Notes under the pieces: generated by a model
Told to the model about the DNA's origin: nothing
The model's database searches: none
The model's input: only the letters and a program-made list of their open reading frames with translations
NCBI RefSeq assembly: GCF_009695635.1
Contig: NZ_VUNN01000004.1
Coordinates: 1 to 64,000, forward strand
Length of the DNA stretch: 64,000 nucleotides
Source of the DNA: Bullifex porci
GTDB taxonomy: Bacteria; Spirochaetota; Spirochaetia; Sphaerochaetales; Sphaerochaetaceae
Direction of reading: 5' to 3'
Program-made: the position numbers and the translations under genes
Shown: piece after piece, positions 17,152-26,225 of the stretch
Layout: each line of letters begins with the position of its first letter
How positions within the stretch are numbered: the first letter of the stretch is position 1

Positions 17152-17793
17152 ATGGACATATCAGATAAAACAGAGTTTACATACACAGCTATACTCAAAG
17201 ACATTATTAGAAATGTTTACAACCAAAGTTCAATAATTACTGAAAAGAGTTTATTAAATAAATATCAGGTATCACGTTCTCCTGTTCGAGAGGCTCTATT
17301 AATGCTTTGCAATGAAGAAATATTGCAAAGCGTTCCTAGAGTTGGTTATAGGATAAAACCTATAAGCATAAAGGGTATTAAGGATGCTATTGCTCTTAGA
17401 TTAATTATTGAACAAGCTGCTATGGAAATTTATTTTCCCAAGCTAACAGATAAAAATATAGATAAACTGGAAGAGTTATATAAAAAAGGAGAGGAGATAG
17501 AAAAGGAACAGGATGCTTTCATTCATTGGAATTTAAATAAAGAATTCCATCTTACATTAACAGCTATGAGTGGTAACTCATACTACACTAAGACATTAGA
17601 GAAAATAATGAAGCAATGCTTTAGGGGAGCTTCTCAATACTATGGAGAGTCATGGGAAAATAATCTCCATAGAGAAGACATGCGTTGGCATAGAAAATTA
17701 ATAGATGCATTAAAAAATAAAGATAGTGTTGAAGCAAATAAAATATTATGTAACGACATCAACGACTATCTTTGTAGCTTTAATACATTTTGA
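17152..17793 (+). CDS. GntR-family regulator (FCD/FadR subfamily), copy 2
   Basis: Paralogue of the regulator at 7162-7827, 213 residues, with the same winged helix (IITEKSLLNKYQVSRSPVREALLMLCNEEIL) and FCD domain with the QCFRGASQYYGESW motif shared by both copies. It is co-transcribed with pepT and converges on the cysteine desulfidase gene with five bases between stops. It is the nearest regulator to both promoters carrying the GATATTATC palindrome and so the best candidate repressor of the opp operon and of the desulfidase gene. Which paralogue binds is not decided by the sequence. Confidence 0.88.
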   Translation: MDISDKTEFTYTAILKDIIRNVYNQSSIITEKSLLNKYQVSRSPVREALLMLCNEEILQSVPRVGYRIKPISIKGIKDAIALRLIIEQAAMEIYFPKLTDKNIDKLEELYKKGEEIEKEQDAFIHWNLNKEFHLTLTAMSGNSYYTKTLEKIMKQCFRGASQYYGESWENNLHREDMRWHRKLIDALKNKDSVEANKILCNDINDYLCSFNTF

Positions 17794-17798
17794 TGATA

Positions 17799-19076
17799 TT
17801 AATTATTATCAAGCATTACGTCTAAGATTACTTTATCTGTATCACGCATTCCATTTGATGCTATTTCACCAATTCCAGATACCGTTTCCTCAACATTTTG
17901 CTTTACGATACCTTCGCCTGAATGATAAACACGGTTTCTCATAGCCATTTCATGCGCTATGTAAGCAGCATTTACTGCTACTGCTATTTTTCCAGCACAG
18001 GAAGGTTTTGCACCATCGCAAATCATACCCGAGATAGTGGCAAGAGTATTAACAATTGTATCATCAATTTCTTTCTCGCTACCACCGTCAAGCCATGTAA
18101 TAGCAGCGCCTGAGCCACATGCAGCACATACAACGCCACAATAAGCAGAAAGTCGTCCGATGAGTGTTTTTTGATGGATTGCTAATAAATTTGAAAGTGC
18201 AAGTGCTCTAATTAACTTCTCTTCACCTACGTTCTTACTATTAGCATATACAATTACTGGAACCGATACTGTTATACCTTGGTTACCACTTCCAGAATTA
18301 ATGATAACCGGAAGAGAGCAACCACTCATTCTTGCATCGCTACCAGCGGCTGCAGTAGCAGCTGCTGCAGATGCAACATTTACAAAAGGATCAACAATAA
18401 TAGTCTTTCCAACCTCTGCTCCCCATTGATTTGAGAGCCCCTCCTTACATATAGCAATATTGCATTCAATCTGGGGCTTTATTATTTCTTTAATCTTTTC
18501 TAGTTCTATATTCTCAGCAAAATCAATTATCCCTGATACTGTCATAGATGTGCGATCTGTTAAGTTATCATTGATATCATTTTCAGAGAAATCTTCCTTA
18601 TAGATAACTTCTCCATTTTTTTCAATTCTTACGATATTAGTGTGTTGATGGACAACTTCTATAAGAGCACTTTCACTACCACAAGACATTTTAATAATAA
18701 AATGGAGCTTAGCATTAGTTTCTAAAAGTGAAACTTTCACCTCATGAGTTTCAATATATTTCTTTATACTTGAAATCTTAGACTCATCAATATTTTCAAG
18801 AACCTCAAGATTTTTAGATGCATCACCAAAGAGCATTCCAGCAACAACTGCAGTCTCTATACCCTTCATGCCACCACAATTTGGAACTACTACAGCTTTT
18901 ACATTTTTAATAATGTTAGCACTACACTCTGCTTCAATTACTTCAGCTTCTTGGCCTAATATCTCTCTACATTTACTTGCTGCATAGGCTAAAGCAATTG
19001 GCTCTGTACAACCAAGAGCTGGAAGCAACTCTTCTTTTAAAATATTTAGGTATTTCTCTCTTTCATTATTATCCAT
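17799..19076 (-). CDS. cyuA: L-cysteine desulfidase (CyuA/YhaM, UPF0597)
   Basis: Iron-sulfur enzyme that splits L-cysteine into pyruvate, ammonia and sulfide; older annotation is UPF0597. The 425-residue length fits. It belongs to the serine dehydratase alpha-like fold, with cysteines in ALGCTEP, VPNCGGMKG, CGVVCAACGSGAA and GMICDGAKPSCAGK able to hold a 4Fe-4S cluster. GGAG precedes the ATG at a short distance. It has its own promoter (19118-19146) with a perfect 23-base palindrome over the start point, the same motif as the opp promoter, so cysteine breakdown is controlled together with peptide uptake. Confidence 0.88.
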   Translation of the reverse strand: MDNNEREKYLNILKEELLPALGCTEPIALAYAASKCREILGQEAEVIEAECSANIIKNVKAVVVPNCGGMKGIETAVVAGMLFGDASKNLEVLENIDESKISSIKKYIETHEVKVSLLETNAKLHFIIKMSCGSESALIEVVHQHTNIVRIEKNGEVIYKEDFSENDINDNLTDRTSMTVSGIIDFAENIELEKIKEIIKPQIECNIAICKEGLSNQWGAEVGKTIIVDPFVNVASAAAATAAAGSDARMSGCSLPVIINSGSGNQGITVSVPVIVYANSKNVGEEKLIRALALSNLLAIHQKTLIGRLSAYCGVVCAACGSGAAITWLDGGSEKEIDDTIVNTLATISGMICDGAKPSCAGKIAVAVNAAYIAHEMAMRNRVYHSGEGIVKQNVEETVSGIGEIASNGMRDTDKVILDVMLDNN

Positions 19077-19095
19077 CTAACTACTCCAAGTTCAT

Positions 19096-19118
19096 TGATA
19101 TTATCACTGATAATATCA
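19096..19118. promoter_or_regulatory. Perfect 23-base palindromic operator of cyuA
   Basis: TGATATTATC, the spacer ACT, then the exact reverse complement of the first ten bases. It sits immediately downstream of the -10 box and over the expected start point of the cyuA promoter. Partial copies cluster at the opp promoter (15711-15745). Size and symmetry fit a dimeric GntR/FadR repressor. Confidence 0.75.
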
Positions 19119-19146
19119 GTATTAATCACAATCAACATCCTGTCAA
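19118..19146 (-). promoter_or_regulatory. cyuA promoter
   Basis: Minus-strand TTGACA (19141-19146), 17-base spacer, AATACT (19118-19123). The operator at 19096-19118 begins where the -10 box ends. Confidence 0.65.
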
Positions 19147-19180
19147 TAAAAACCCAAATAGTTATTAACCTTTTCCTAAT

Positions 19181-19227
19181 TAAAACAAAAACCACCCTCT
19201 ATTTATGAGAACACAATAAAGGATGGT
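19181..19227 (-). terminator. Rho-independent terminator of the lipoprotein gene
   Basis: On the minus-strand RNA 13 consecutive pairs form between the complements of 215-227 and 191-203 (last three digits of 19215-19227 and 19191-19203), two of them G-U, closing an eleven-base loop and followed by UUUUUGUUUU. It lies 24 bases after the lipoprotein stop and separates it from cyuA. Confidence 0.85.
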
Positions 19228-19250
19228 CTTATTAAAATATTGTTTTAATC

Positions 19251-20732
19251 TTAATTATTATTATAAGAATCTTTAAGCAATTCCTTCCTTGATACAGGAT
19301 CCTCAGCATACTTATTAAGTCCTAGGTTCTTAAACATCAAAGCAACAAATTGATCAAAACTTGTTATGTCTTCACTAATTCCAAAGCATTTTTTGAACTG
19401 ATCTAATATAAAAGGAGGAAATGAAAATCCAGGATTATCCATTTCTACTTTAGGATTTGAAATAAACTGAAATTCATCATCCCCTTTAAACTCTGAAATA
19501 GTTACAGGTTTTACCATAGTTTGATTACCACTATTAATTGTAGGTATTTTTTCATCAAAATTACTCTTTTTTACTGTTCCATTATTGTTATAAAGACAGG
19601 CACCAATGTTTTTGTTTTCATTTAAATCATAAGAAAGAGGGAATCCTATTCCGTTAAACTTTTTATCTGGATAGCTAGTGTATTCATCTAATATATCTTG
19701 TTTTCTAGCAAGATATTCTAAACTAGAATTATTAAATTCTGATAAGGAATTATAGCCGTTAAAAGCAAAACTCTTTTCTTTAAATACCTTTTTAAGGAAA
19801 GCAACTTGGCCATCTAGTTGTAAAGCTTTATCTCTTTTAGAAATATCAATAGCACTACCTACTTCACCTGTTATTGTATCTATTGGAATTCCTGGTAGGT
19901 TATCATATTCAGATGGTATATTACTACTATATTTCTCATACTCCATCGAGGTAACAGCATTGTTATTATAGTTCATAAGGAGTTTAGCATCTTCAATAAT
20001 CATTTTATTAATTTTAGTATGAATTGGTTCTCCAAAACTATAACTATCAATAAAACTTATATGCCTAAAACTTGAACCATTTTCATATAGTTCGCCAGCT
20101 TTAAATGAGTAACCATCTTGAGTTTTATCAACAGGAACATTAAATAATTCAAATACAAATATTTGGTCACCAGCGCGCAATTCCCCAAATAAAGGAGCTA
20201 CAATTTCTCTATATGAGAATTTCTTTTCAACTGTAGAATAATAGTACTCAATTCTACCATTAACTTTATCACCTTCTAAAATATTATATACAATGTATAC
20301 TCCATCGCTAGTCTTTTCTGCCTTAAATACTTTAATAGGGAATCCATATCCTATAAGATCTTTATTTTTTATGCTTTCAACATAATCATCGGCATCAGCA
20401 TTTGCACTTTTTAATCCAGGGAGAATAGGGAGTGATCTCATTACATTACAACTCATCCAAAGTCCATAATCAGTACCATCTGCCATGTTAGTTAAACCAT
20501 CTTCTTTAGTTTGGTCATACCCATAGACAGTACCAAATGGATTACCTGTTTCTGGGAATTTCGTTAAACCTCTAGAATTTGATACATCTGAAAAATCTAG
20601 AATAACAATTTCAGATGTTGTTGTCGGTTTTTCCTCTGTTGTAGAACTAGGTGCCTTACTTCCATTATCACATGAGATAAATAGCGATAATGTTAAGATT
20701 AATGAAATTAGAACTAATAAATATTTTTTCAT
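19251..20732 (-). CDS. Lipoprotein of unknown function
   Basis: Protein of 493 residues. The N-terminus MKKYLLVLISLILTLSLFISC is a signal peptide with a lipobox cysteine at about residue 21, so it should be lipid-anchored, unlike the binding proteins in this window. A low-complexity linker (SSTTEEKPTTTSE) follows, then a mixed domain rich in Asp, Tyr and Phe with no motif I recognise. I start it at the ATG 20730-20732, preceded by GGGAGAGGG; longer frames upstream lack a site and would hide the signal peptide. It has its own terminator. It lies at the edge of the accessory island and may be lineage-specific. Confidence 0.75.
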   Translation of the reverse strand: MKKYLLVLISLILTLSLFISCDNGSKAPSSTTEEKPTTTSEIVILDFSDVSNSRGLTKFPETGNPFGTVYGYDQTKEDGLTNMADGTDYGLWMSCNVMRSLPILPGLKSANADADDYVESIKNKDLIGYGFPIKVFKAEKTSDGVYIVYNILEGDKVNGRIEYYYSTVEKKFSYREIVAPLFGELRAGDQIFVFELFNVPVDKTQDGYSFKAGELYENGSSFRHISFIDSYSFGEPIHTKINKMIIEDAKLLMNYNNNAVTSMEYEKYSSNIPSEYDNLPGIPIDTITGEVGSAIDISKRDKALQLDGQVAFLKKVFKEKSFAFNGYNSLSEFNNSSLEYLARKQDILDEYTSYPDKKFNGIGFPLSYDLNENKNIGACLYNNNGTVKKSNFDEKIPTINSGNQTMVKPVTISEFKGDDEFQFISNPKVEMDNPGFSFPPFILDQFKKCFGISEDITSFDQFVALMFKNLGLNKYAEDPVSRKELLKDSYNNN

Positions 20733-20810
20733 TCTTCCCTCTCCCTTTATGGGATTCATATTGCGCCCCAAAATTAGGTATGTCAAGGGAAATAATATGA
20801 AATAAGAAAA

Positions 20811-21677
20811 TCAGAAAAGAATTATTGAGTGCTTTTGATTTACCAGCCTTTTATGCCCCAAAAGTTGATCTACACAAGTAATCTTATTATTAATTTCTTT
20901 TAGTTCAAATTCACCAGTATGGAACTTTCTATGACACGATGGGCAAAGACAAAGCATATTTGCTCTTTTATCTGGACCATGTTTAGATAATGGAAGAATA
21001 TGGTGTACATCAGCATTTAAATAAACCCACTGATTTGCTCTTGAAAGATCTTTATTCCATCCTGTTCTTAATATTACATCACCACAAATTTGGCACCTAA
21101 AATCATATAAGCACTTTAATGATTCTTTAATAGTTTTAGAACTGTAATGATATATAACATCCTTACACTTCACTATTTTATCTTCATTTTCATTATCATC
21201 CGGAAGTTCTATTAACCTTTCATCAAGACGACTAGCAGAATAACTTTTAGTCCAAGTATTCTTTATCCAAGATTGATCTTTTAAACTATCCTTAGGGAAT
21301 GTATTGCTAATGCTACTTTCATCTAGTTCAACAACAGTGCCATACTTTGCAACGTAATCACGAATATAATAAAAAATCATGCAGAAATTTGGGTCAGTTG
21401 CATATTGCATTAATGATGCTAGTACATCAACAATTGGTACGCCCTTAAATATGCCTTGATGCTCCCTTCTTAGGCCTAAATAGTGCAATATACCCATAGA
21501 TTTATATCCTCGGTAATCTTTTCCAGGGCATAGAAATTCACTATCTAATTGTCTTGTAGCTTTTCCTTCAACAATCCATCCATATACAACATACATTCTT
21601 TGTTCATCAGAAAACTCATTGAACTCTCTAGGTCTAGAATTTGTAAAGTCTAATGGTGGAATTGTTAGCAATCTCAA
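20811..21677 (-). CDS. HNH endonuclease domain protein
   Basis: Protein of 288 residues. The C-terminal part (about 196-260) is a zinc-ribbon HNH nuclease: CQICGDVIL, then VHHILPLSKHGPDKRANMLCLCPSCHRKFH, where the HH pair, the Asn and the last His form the catalytic site and four cysteines bind zinc. The N-terminal 180 residues are not recognised. It is not fused to a methylase and stands 243 bases downstream of the R-M-like operon on the same strand, so it could be an extra restriction nuclease of that island, but the gap contains a structured region and may mark an independent cassette. Confidence 0.75.
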   Translation of the reverse strand: MRLLTIPPLDFTNSRPREFNEFSDEQRMYVVYGWIVEGKATRQLDSEFLCPGKDYRGYKSMGILHYLGLRREHQGIFKGVPIVDVLASLMQYATDPNFCMIFYYIRDYVAKYGTVVELDESSISNTFPKDSLKDQSWIKNTWTKSYSASRLDERLIELPDDNENEDKIVKCKDVIYHYSSKTIKESLKCLYDFRCQICGDVILRTGWNKDLSRANQWVYLNADVHHILPLSKHGPDKRANMLCLCPSCHRKFHTGEFELKEINNKITCVDQLLGHKRLVNQKHSIILF

Positions 21678-21786
21678 ACGAATACTCCTTAAATGAACAA
21701 CTACTACGAAATGTATTATAGCATAGAAATCTACAGCTATGGATTCCTTCGTATTATTTATATAGATTTATTATAAAGATATAATT

Positions 21787-21852
21787 GCCGTTTGCATCCT
21801 TTGGCGGTCGCAAATGCGTTTTAGAACGACCGTTTTGCTCTGCAAAGTAGGC
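21787..21852. repeat. Nested inverted repeat, GC-richer than its surroundings
   Basis: Outer arms GCC-G-TTTGC (21787-21795) and GCAAA-GTA-GGC (21842-21852) pair with bulged bases; inner arms CGGTCG (21805-21810) and CGACCG (21827-21832) pair around a 16-base loop. The element lies in the 243-base gap between two HNH genes and is more GC-rich than nearby intergenic DNA. It could be a structured RNA, a mobile-element end or a recombination site. No function can be assigned. Confidence 0.45.
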
Positions 21853-21920
21853 CGTTAGCTTATGCCATATGCAATATGTAGTCAAATATTGAATTTATTG
21901 AACAAAAAGAGCCTTTTTAT

Positions 21921-22751
21921 TTATCTTTTATTTTTTAAGTTGACCAATTCCTTTGGCAAATAGGGTGGATTCTTTCTGTGGATCATTGAATGGCAATTAG
22001 AACAAAGAGGAATAAGATCATTTTCGGGATTAATAACATATTGCTGGCCAATAGCTGATACAGGAATAATATGATGGACTTCTATAAAGCCTTTACCTAT
22101 TTCTCCATATTCCTTCTCAAAATCAAAACCACATATTGCACACCTGCAACCATATTTGTCGATGCATATCCTTCTTGCGACTGGGTTCCTTTCATATTTT
22201 CTGCTCTTAATTTCATTTGCATCACCCTCGTAAAGAATTTTATTATTATCAGTCCTTTCGATTGGGACAAGGGAAAGAAATAGACTGATAACATTAATAG
22301 AGATACCGAGAAAATTATTAATTTCTTCTTCAGATCCTTCAATAAAAATAAATGGTGACTTTGTTACATAGATTTCTATTTTATTCCAATGACTAGGCCA
22401 CGAGTTTATTTCCAAGGGATCAACTTCACTATCATTTAAATTAACATTTACTTTGCATCCAGCAGTAATAAGTTCTTTTACTACGACTTTGAAAACTGCT
22501 TTCATGGAATCATCAGCATGCTCCATAGAAGAAACAAAACATCTTCCATATTTCTGAGGCTTAAGAGTGGCATTAAATCTAATATTATCTCTGACCCTGA
22601 TATTGACTTCGAAAAGGCTTTCATCATCATTTACGGGGAAAATTCTAAATTTGGTTTCCTTATTTTTGTTGAGTACATCAATTGCAAACGGGAGGTCAAA
22701 CTCCCGTTTAAGACAATCAATTAAATTCTGTGCTATCAACTGATTATTCAT
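21921..22751 (-). CDS. HNH endonuclease of the MORC-like ATPase operon
   Basis: Protein of about 276 residues whose C-terminus is an HNH nuclease: CRCAICGFDFEKEYG, then IEVHHIIPVSAIGQQ and NDLIPLCSNCHSMIH, with paired zinc cysteines and the HH catalytic pair. The sequence resembles McrA-type and type II HNH restriction enzymes. I start at the ATG 22749-22751, which overlaps the stop of the ATPase gene (ATGAATAA); an upstream ATG adds six residues. As the last gene of the methylase/helicase/ATPase operon it is the likely DNA-cutting component. Confidence 0.78.
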   Translation of the reverse strand: MNNQLIAQNLIDCLKREFDLPFAIDVLNKNKETKFRIFPVNDDESLFEVNIRVRDNIRFNATLKPQKYGRCFVSSMEHADDSMKAVFKVVVKELITAGCKVNVNLNDSEVDPLEINSWPSHWNKIEIYVTKSPFIFIEGSEEEINNFLGISINVISLFLSLVPIERTDNNKILYEGDANEIKSRKYERNPVARRICIDKYGCRCAICGFDFEKEYGEIGKGFIEVHHIIPVSAIGQQYVINPENDLIPLCSNCHSMIHRKNPPYLPKELVNLKNKR

Positions 22752-24357
22752 TATTTTCTTCATCTTCATCTATGTCTGGATCAGGGAGATCTGCAACAAG
22801 CTTCTTTAAAGCATATGATGTTTTATATCTGATGTCTTCATAATATTCTTTTACTTTATCATCATAAGTTGAGAACTCTGCTGCACCCAAAGCCCATAAA
22901 AGAGAATCCATTCCAATAACAGTAACATTATTACTCAGTGTTGGATAATATATTTTCTGATAATAAGGATGGCTCTTATTAATCTGAACTGCTTGTTTCC
23001 CATCTGAAAGACAAGGCTCCCACAAAGCTCCTGATTGAATATTATCAACTAGGACTATACGACATTTTGTTTTATCATTTGGATTTAATACTGATATTTT
23101 ATGGTTAAAGGTACCGTGTTCATTTGTGATTTTTACAGAATCATCGCCTGTTGCAATAACCTTAGCTTCTTCAATACTTGACGCTTTTTCCTCTACATTC
23201 ATATTTGATGGAGCATGAGCATCCGTAGGAGTCGAAACTACTTTCTTAGTTTGTCCTGTTCTGTATCGTTTTTCAGCTTCTCTTCTAGATGGTTGAAGAA
23301 CTTCTTTCAATGTATCAAGAATTTCAGGTACCAAATTAATTCTAGATTTTTTGATATCTACGTTAAGGAATTCATCAAGGGTATAATCAAATGAGAAATC
23401 AACTCTTAACAGCGATAAGTGAGGCTCTCGTGTATATAAACCAAGCCAATCACCATAGTGTATTAGTCGGTTCTCACGGTAAATATAAATACCTTGATAA
23501 TCATTTGTGATATTTGCTTCTTCCCTTGCAGCCTTTGTCTGAATCTGTTCTCTTCTTGGCAAAATATAAGCTTTAATTGTAAAACCTGATGTATTTGATT
23601 GAAAATCAGTATCTACTTGAAAATATTCATTTGCTGTTAAATCAGAACCTAGGGAGATGCAAAAAGGATCCCATGCTTTCACTTCTTCTCCATTAATGAA
23701 GATTTGTATGTTCTGAACATTGTTGAAAGATTTATCAAGGAATCTCTGAAAGACCATTCCTACATGTTTTCTAAGACTGTCAATAATTTTATTCAAAGCA
23801 TTAATTTCTGCTTTTTTAACCTGATAAGTTTTCTTTAGCAACCTATCAACATCTTCCCATATCACCAATGTTCCAGTACCTGTTTCACCGGCAGTATAGT
23901 TTATTAAATCAATATCATCTAAATTAGGCTCAAGAATTTTAATAAGCCAGTCTTCCTGCTGAGCGACATAATCCAAATCCCATTGAAACTTTCTGATGAC
24001 CATATCTGATCCACGTGAGACAACTGAAAATTTTTTACAAAATGCTGTTGAGCTTGTTTTAAGACCTAGTCCAAACTTTCCCAAACTTGATGGATCAGGG
24101 CGTTTTTGAGAACCATACATCATGGCATTCTGAAGCTCCTTCTCGTTCATACCACAACCATTATCTGCAATATAAACATATATTTCACCTGTTGCATTTC
24201 GCTCGATTGTAACATCAACCCTATAAGCATTTGCAGCAATTGAATTATCGATAATATCGGCTATTGCGGTATTAAAACTGTATCCTGTATCTCTCAAACC
24301 CTCCATAACTCTCTGAGGACTTGCAGGAAGTTTTAAAGTACTGAAGTTTTCGCTCAT
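22744..24357 (-). CDS. MORC/MutL-like GHKL ATPase
   Basis: ATPase of the GHKL superfamily, 537 residues. The N-box with the Mg-binding residues is AIADIIDNSIAANA (31-44), the G1 box is DNGCGM (65-70) and the G2 lid is GKFGLGLK (93-100). This N-terminal set with a short gap between boxes matches prokaryotic MORC-like ATPases found in restriction operons rather than histidine kinases (no H-box) or topoisomerases. The C-terminal 200 residues are not recognised. The ATG overlaps the helicase stop by four bases. Expected role: an ATP-gated clamp or switch that works with the SNF2 motor and the nuclease. Confidence 0.82.
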   Translation of the reverse strand: MSENFSTLKLPASPQRVMEGLRDTGYSFNTAIADIIDNSIAANAYRVDVTIERNATGEIYVYIADNGCGMNEKELQNAMMYGSQKRPDPSSLGKFGLGLKTSSTAFCKKFSVVSRGSDMVIRKFQWDLDYVAQQEDWLIKILEPNLDDIDLINYTAGETGTGTLVIWEDVDRLLKKTYQVKKAEINALNKIIDSLRKHVGMVFQRFLDKSFNNVQNIQIFINGEEVKAWDPFCISLGSDLTANEYFQVDTDFQSNTSGFTIKAYILPRREQIQTKAAREEANITNDYQGIYIYRENRLIHYGDWLGLYTREPHLSLLRVDFSFDYTLDEFLNVDIKKSRINLVPEILDTLKEVLQPSRREAEKRYRTGQTKKVVSTPTDAHAPSNMNVEEKASSIEEAKVIATGDDSVKITNEHGTFNHKISVLNPNDKTKCRIVLVDNIQSGALWEPCLSDGKQAVQINKSHPYYQKIYYPTLSNNVTVIGMDSLLWALGAAEFSTYDDKVKEYYEDIRYKTSYALKKLVADLPDPDIDEDEENNE

Positions 24358-26225
24358 ATATTAATTTCCCCCTTTGGCGTTTTCTTTAATGCCTGTACCA
24401 AATCAATTTCCAAATCATTACATCCTGTAGTTCCAATAATAGCAGCTTCTCCAATTGCTGTTTTATGGCCCATAAGATCATTAATATACTCTTCAACAGT
24501 ATCAGAATAATAAAGTCGATGAATGATGACGGTTTGAGTCTGACCTGTTCTGTAAGCTCTTGCTGAAGCTTGGCTTTCAACTGCAGGATTCCATTCAAGA
24601 TTATAGTGAACAACATGATTTGCAGCGGTAATATTAAGTCCAGCTCCACCTGCTTTTGGATTTACAACAAGGATTGCAGAACCTTTTTGGGATGAGAAAT
24701 CATCAACTTTCTGTTGTCTGTTATCTGTAGAACCATCTATGAAGTCTGTATAAACACCAAAGCGTATTCTTAAATCCTTCACAATCATTTCATTCATTTT
24801 TTTGTAGGTTGTGAAAACAATTAGCTTTTGATCATTGGCTATAACTTCTTCTACAATTTCAAGAAATCGTGAATATTTTGCGGAATACTCTTCTGGAGCC
24901 TCCGTAGATAAGGATGCATCAATTAAGAATGGATGAGTACACAGCATTCTTAATTTTGTAAGAATACCCAATGATGCCTTCTTATCTTTATCTGAGTTAC
25001 GTATATTCTCATAAAGAGTAGATTCAAAATCGCTCATAAGCAATTCCTGATTATCAATAATCTTATCAGGAAGATCTTTTCTTACATCAGCAACTCTTCG
25101 CCTAATCATGAATGGTGTAATAATTGGTTCAAGCCGTTCTGCATTTAGCACATCATCATTATAAAGGCTGGTAAATGATGCTAGATCACCAAGGAGGCTA
25201 GGATAAACAAAATCGTATATAGACCATATATCAGTAAGGTGGTTTTCAAAAGGAGTACCTGACATAACTATGGAGTTTACTCTTGGTATTTTCTTAATCT
25301 GAATAGCTCTTTCACTATCTGGGTTTTTAATATTCTGTCCTTCATCTAGAATAAGAAAATCCCATTTAGACATTTTTAACATTGATAAATCATTAATAGC
25401 GGTACCATACGAGGTAATAATGATATTTACATCAAAGAGATTTAAATAAAAACCTGTACGCATTGCACCTGAATGGATTTTAAATGATAAAGTTGGAGCA
25501 AACCTGCTGATTTCACGTGCCCAGTTAACAAGCAATGATACAGGTGCAATTATTAATGCATGGATATCAGATTTCTGTGCATGGTAAAGTAGAAGGGTAA
25601 TTATCTGAAGGGTTTTTCCTAGGCCCATCTCATCTCCTAGAAGGAATCCATGCGCTACACTTAATGTTCTGACCATCCATTCAAACCCCTCCTGCTGATA
25701 ATGAAAAAGTTTTGCATTTAAATTAATTGGAACCAATGGTTTTTCAGAAGACAATTTAAGAATATCGTCAGGAGTAATACAATCATTTATTTTTATGGTA
25801 CCGTTAAAACGAAGTTCACGATTCAGGCTAATATAGGAATCAAATTCTAACTTACCATCATCTTGAATACTTACCTTTTCCAGCATTTCATTAAGTATCA
25901 AGGCTTTCTCACCCAGATACATCCATCTATCGTTAATTATTACATGATCTACAATCTTCCCATTAAATAAATCAACAGGAACAAAAGTATTGGAATGAAG
26001 AGCAATTACTTTAAATATAATAGTTTCTTGCTCAGAATCAAATATAAAGGCACATTCTATGCATGCACAGAGTCTAGAAAAAGATAGCACCTGATTTCCA
26101 CAATAAAGTTGCGAAATACCTTCGCTCCGTATACATTTAATAATCTCTGAAGCTGATGGATGATAAAGAGAATCTAAACCATCCGAGTAAGCCAAATGGT
26201 GGTTACAAATCATCCAGTTTCTCAT
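24354..26225 (-). CDS. SNF2-family helicase/translocase
   Basis: DNA translocase of 623 residues. Motif I is GDEMGLGKT (197-205), motif II is LDEGQ (about 293-297, Gly in place of the usual Ala), motif III is VMSGTPFENHLTDIW, and the second RecA domain ends with GGAGLNITAANHVVHYNLEWNPAVESQASARAYRTGQT. The first 170 residues are an unrecognised N-terminal domain. In restriction systems such motors move along foreign DNA or couple recognition to cutting. It overlaps its neighbours by four bases on each side, so the operon is tightly coupled. Confidence 0.9.
   Translation of the reverse strand: MRNWMICNHHLAYSDGLDSLYHPSASEIIKCIRSEGISQLYCGNQVLSFSRLCACIECAFIFDSEQETIIFKVIALHSNTFVPVDLFNGKIVDHVIINDRWMYLGEKALILNEMLEKVSIQDDGKLEFDSYISLNRELRFNGTIKINDCITPDDILKLSSEKPLVPINLNAKLFHYQQEGFEWMVRTLSVAHGFLLGDEMGLGKTLQIITLLLYHAQKSDIHALIIAPVSLLVNWAREISRFAPTLSFKIHSGAMRTGFYLNLFDVNIIITSYGTAINDLSMLKMSKWDFLILDEGQNIKNPDSERAIQIKKIPRVNSIVMSGTPFENHLTDIWSIYDFVYPSLLGDLASFTSLYNDDVLNAERLEPIITPFMIRRRVADVRKDLPDKIIDNQELLMSDFESTLYENIRNSDKDKKASLGILTKLRMLCTHPFLIDASLSTEAPEEYSAKYSRFLEIVEEVIANDQKLIVFTTYKKMNEMIVKDLRIRFGVYTDFIDGSTDNRQQKVDDFSSQKGSAILVVNPKAGGAGLNITAANHVVHYNLEWNPAVESQASARAYRTGQTQTVIIHRLYYSDTVEEYINDLMGHKTAIGEAAIIGTTGCNDLEIDLVQALKKTPKGEINI

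Noticed and set aside
21787-21860. Integron attC site
   Set aside because: GTTAGC follows a bulged hairpin as in attC, but the matching left core (ending AAC) is missing and GTTAGCT does not fit GTTRRRY; no integrase is present.
20811-22769. The two HNH proteins as group I or II intron homing enzymes
   Set aside because: They are in operon-like context with no intron structure or interrupted host gene nearby.
22744-24357. Histidine kinase, Hsp90 or topoisomerase subunit
   Set aside because: No H-box, no GyrB/Hsp90 middle domains, and the operon is of restriction type; the boxes fit MORC/MutL-like ATPases.
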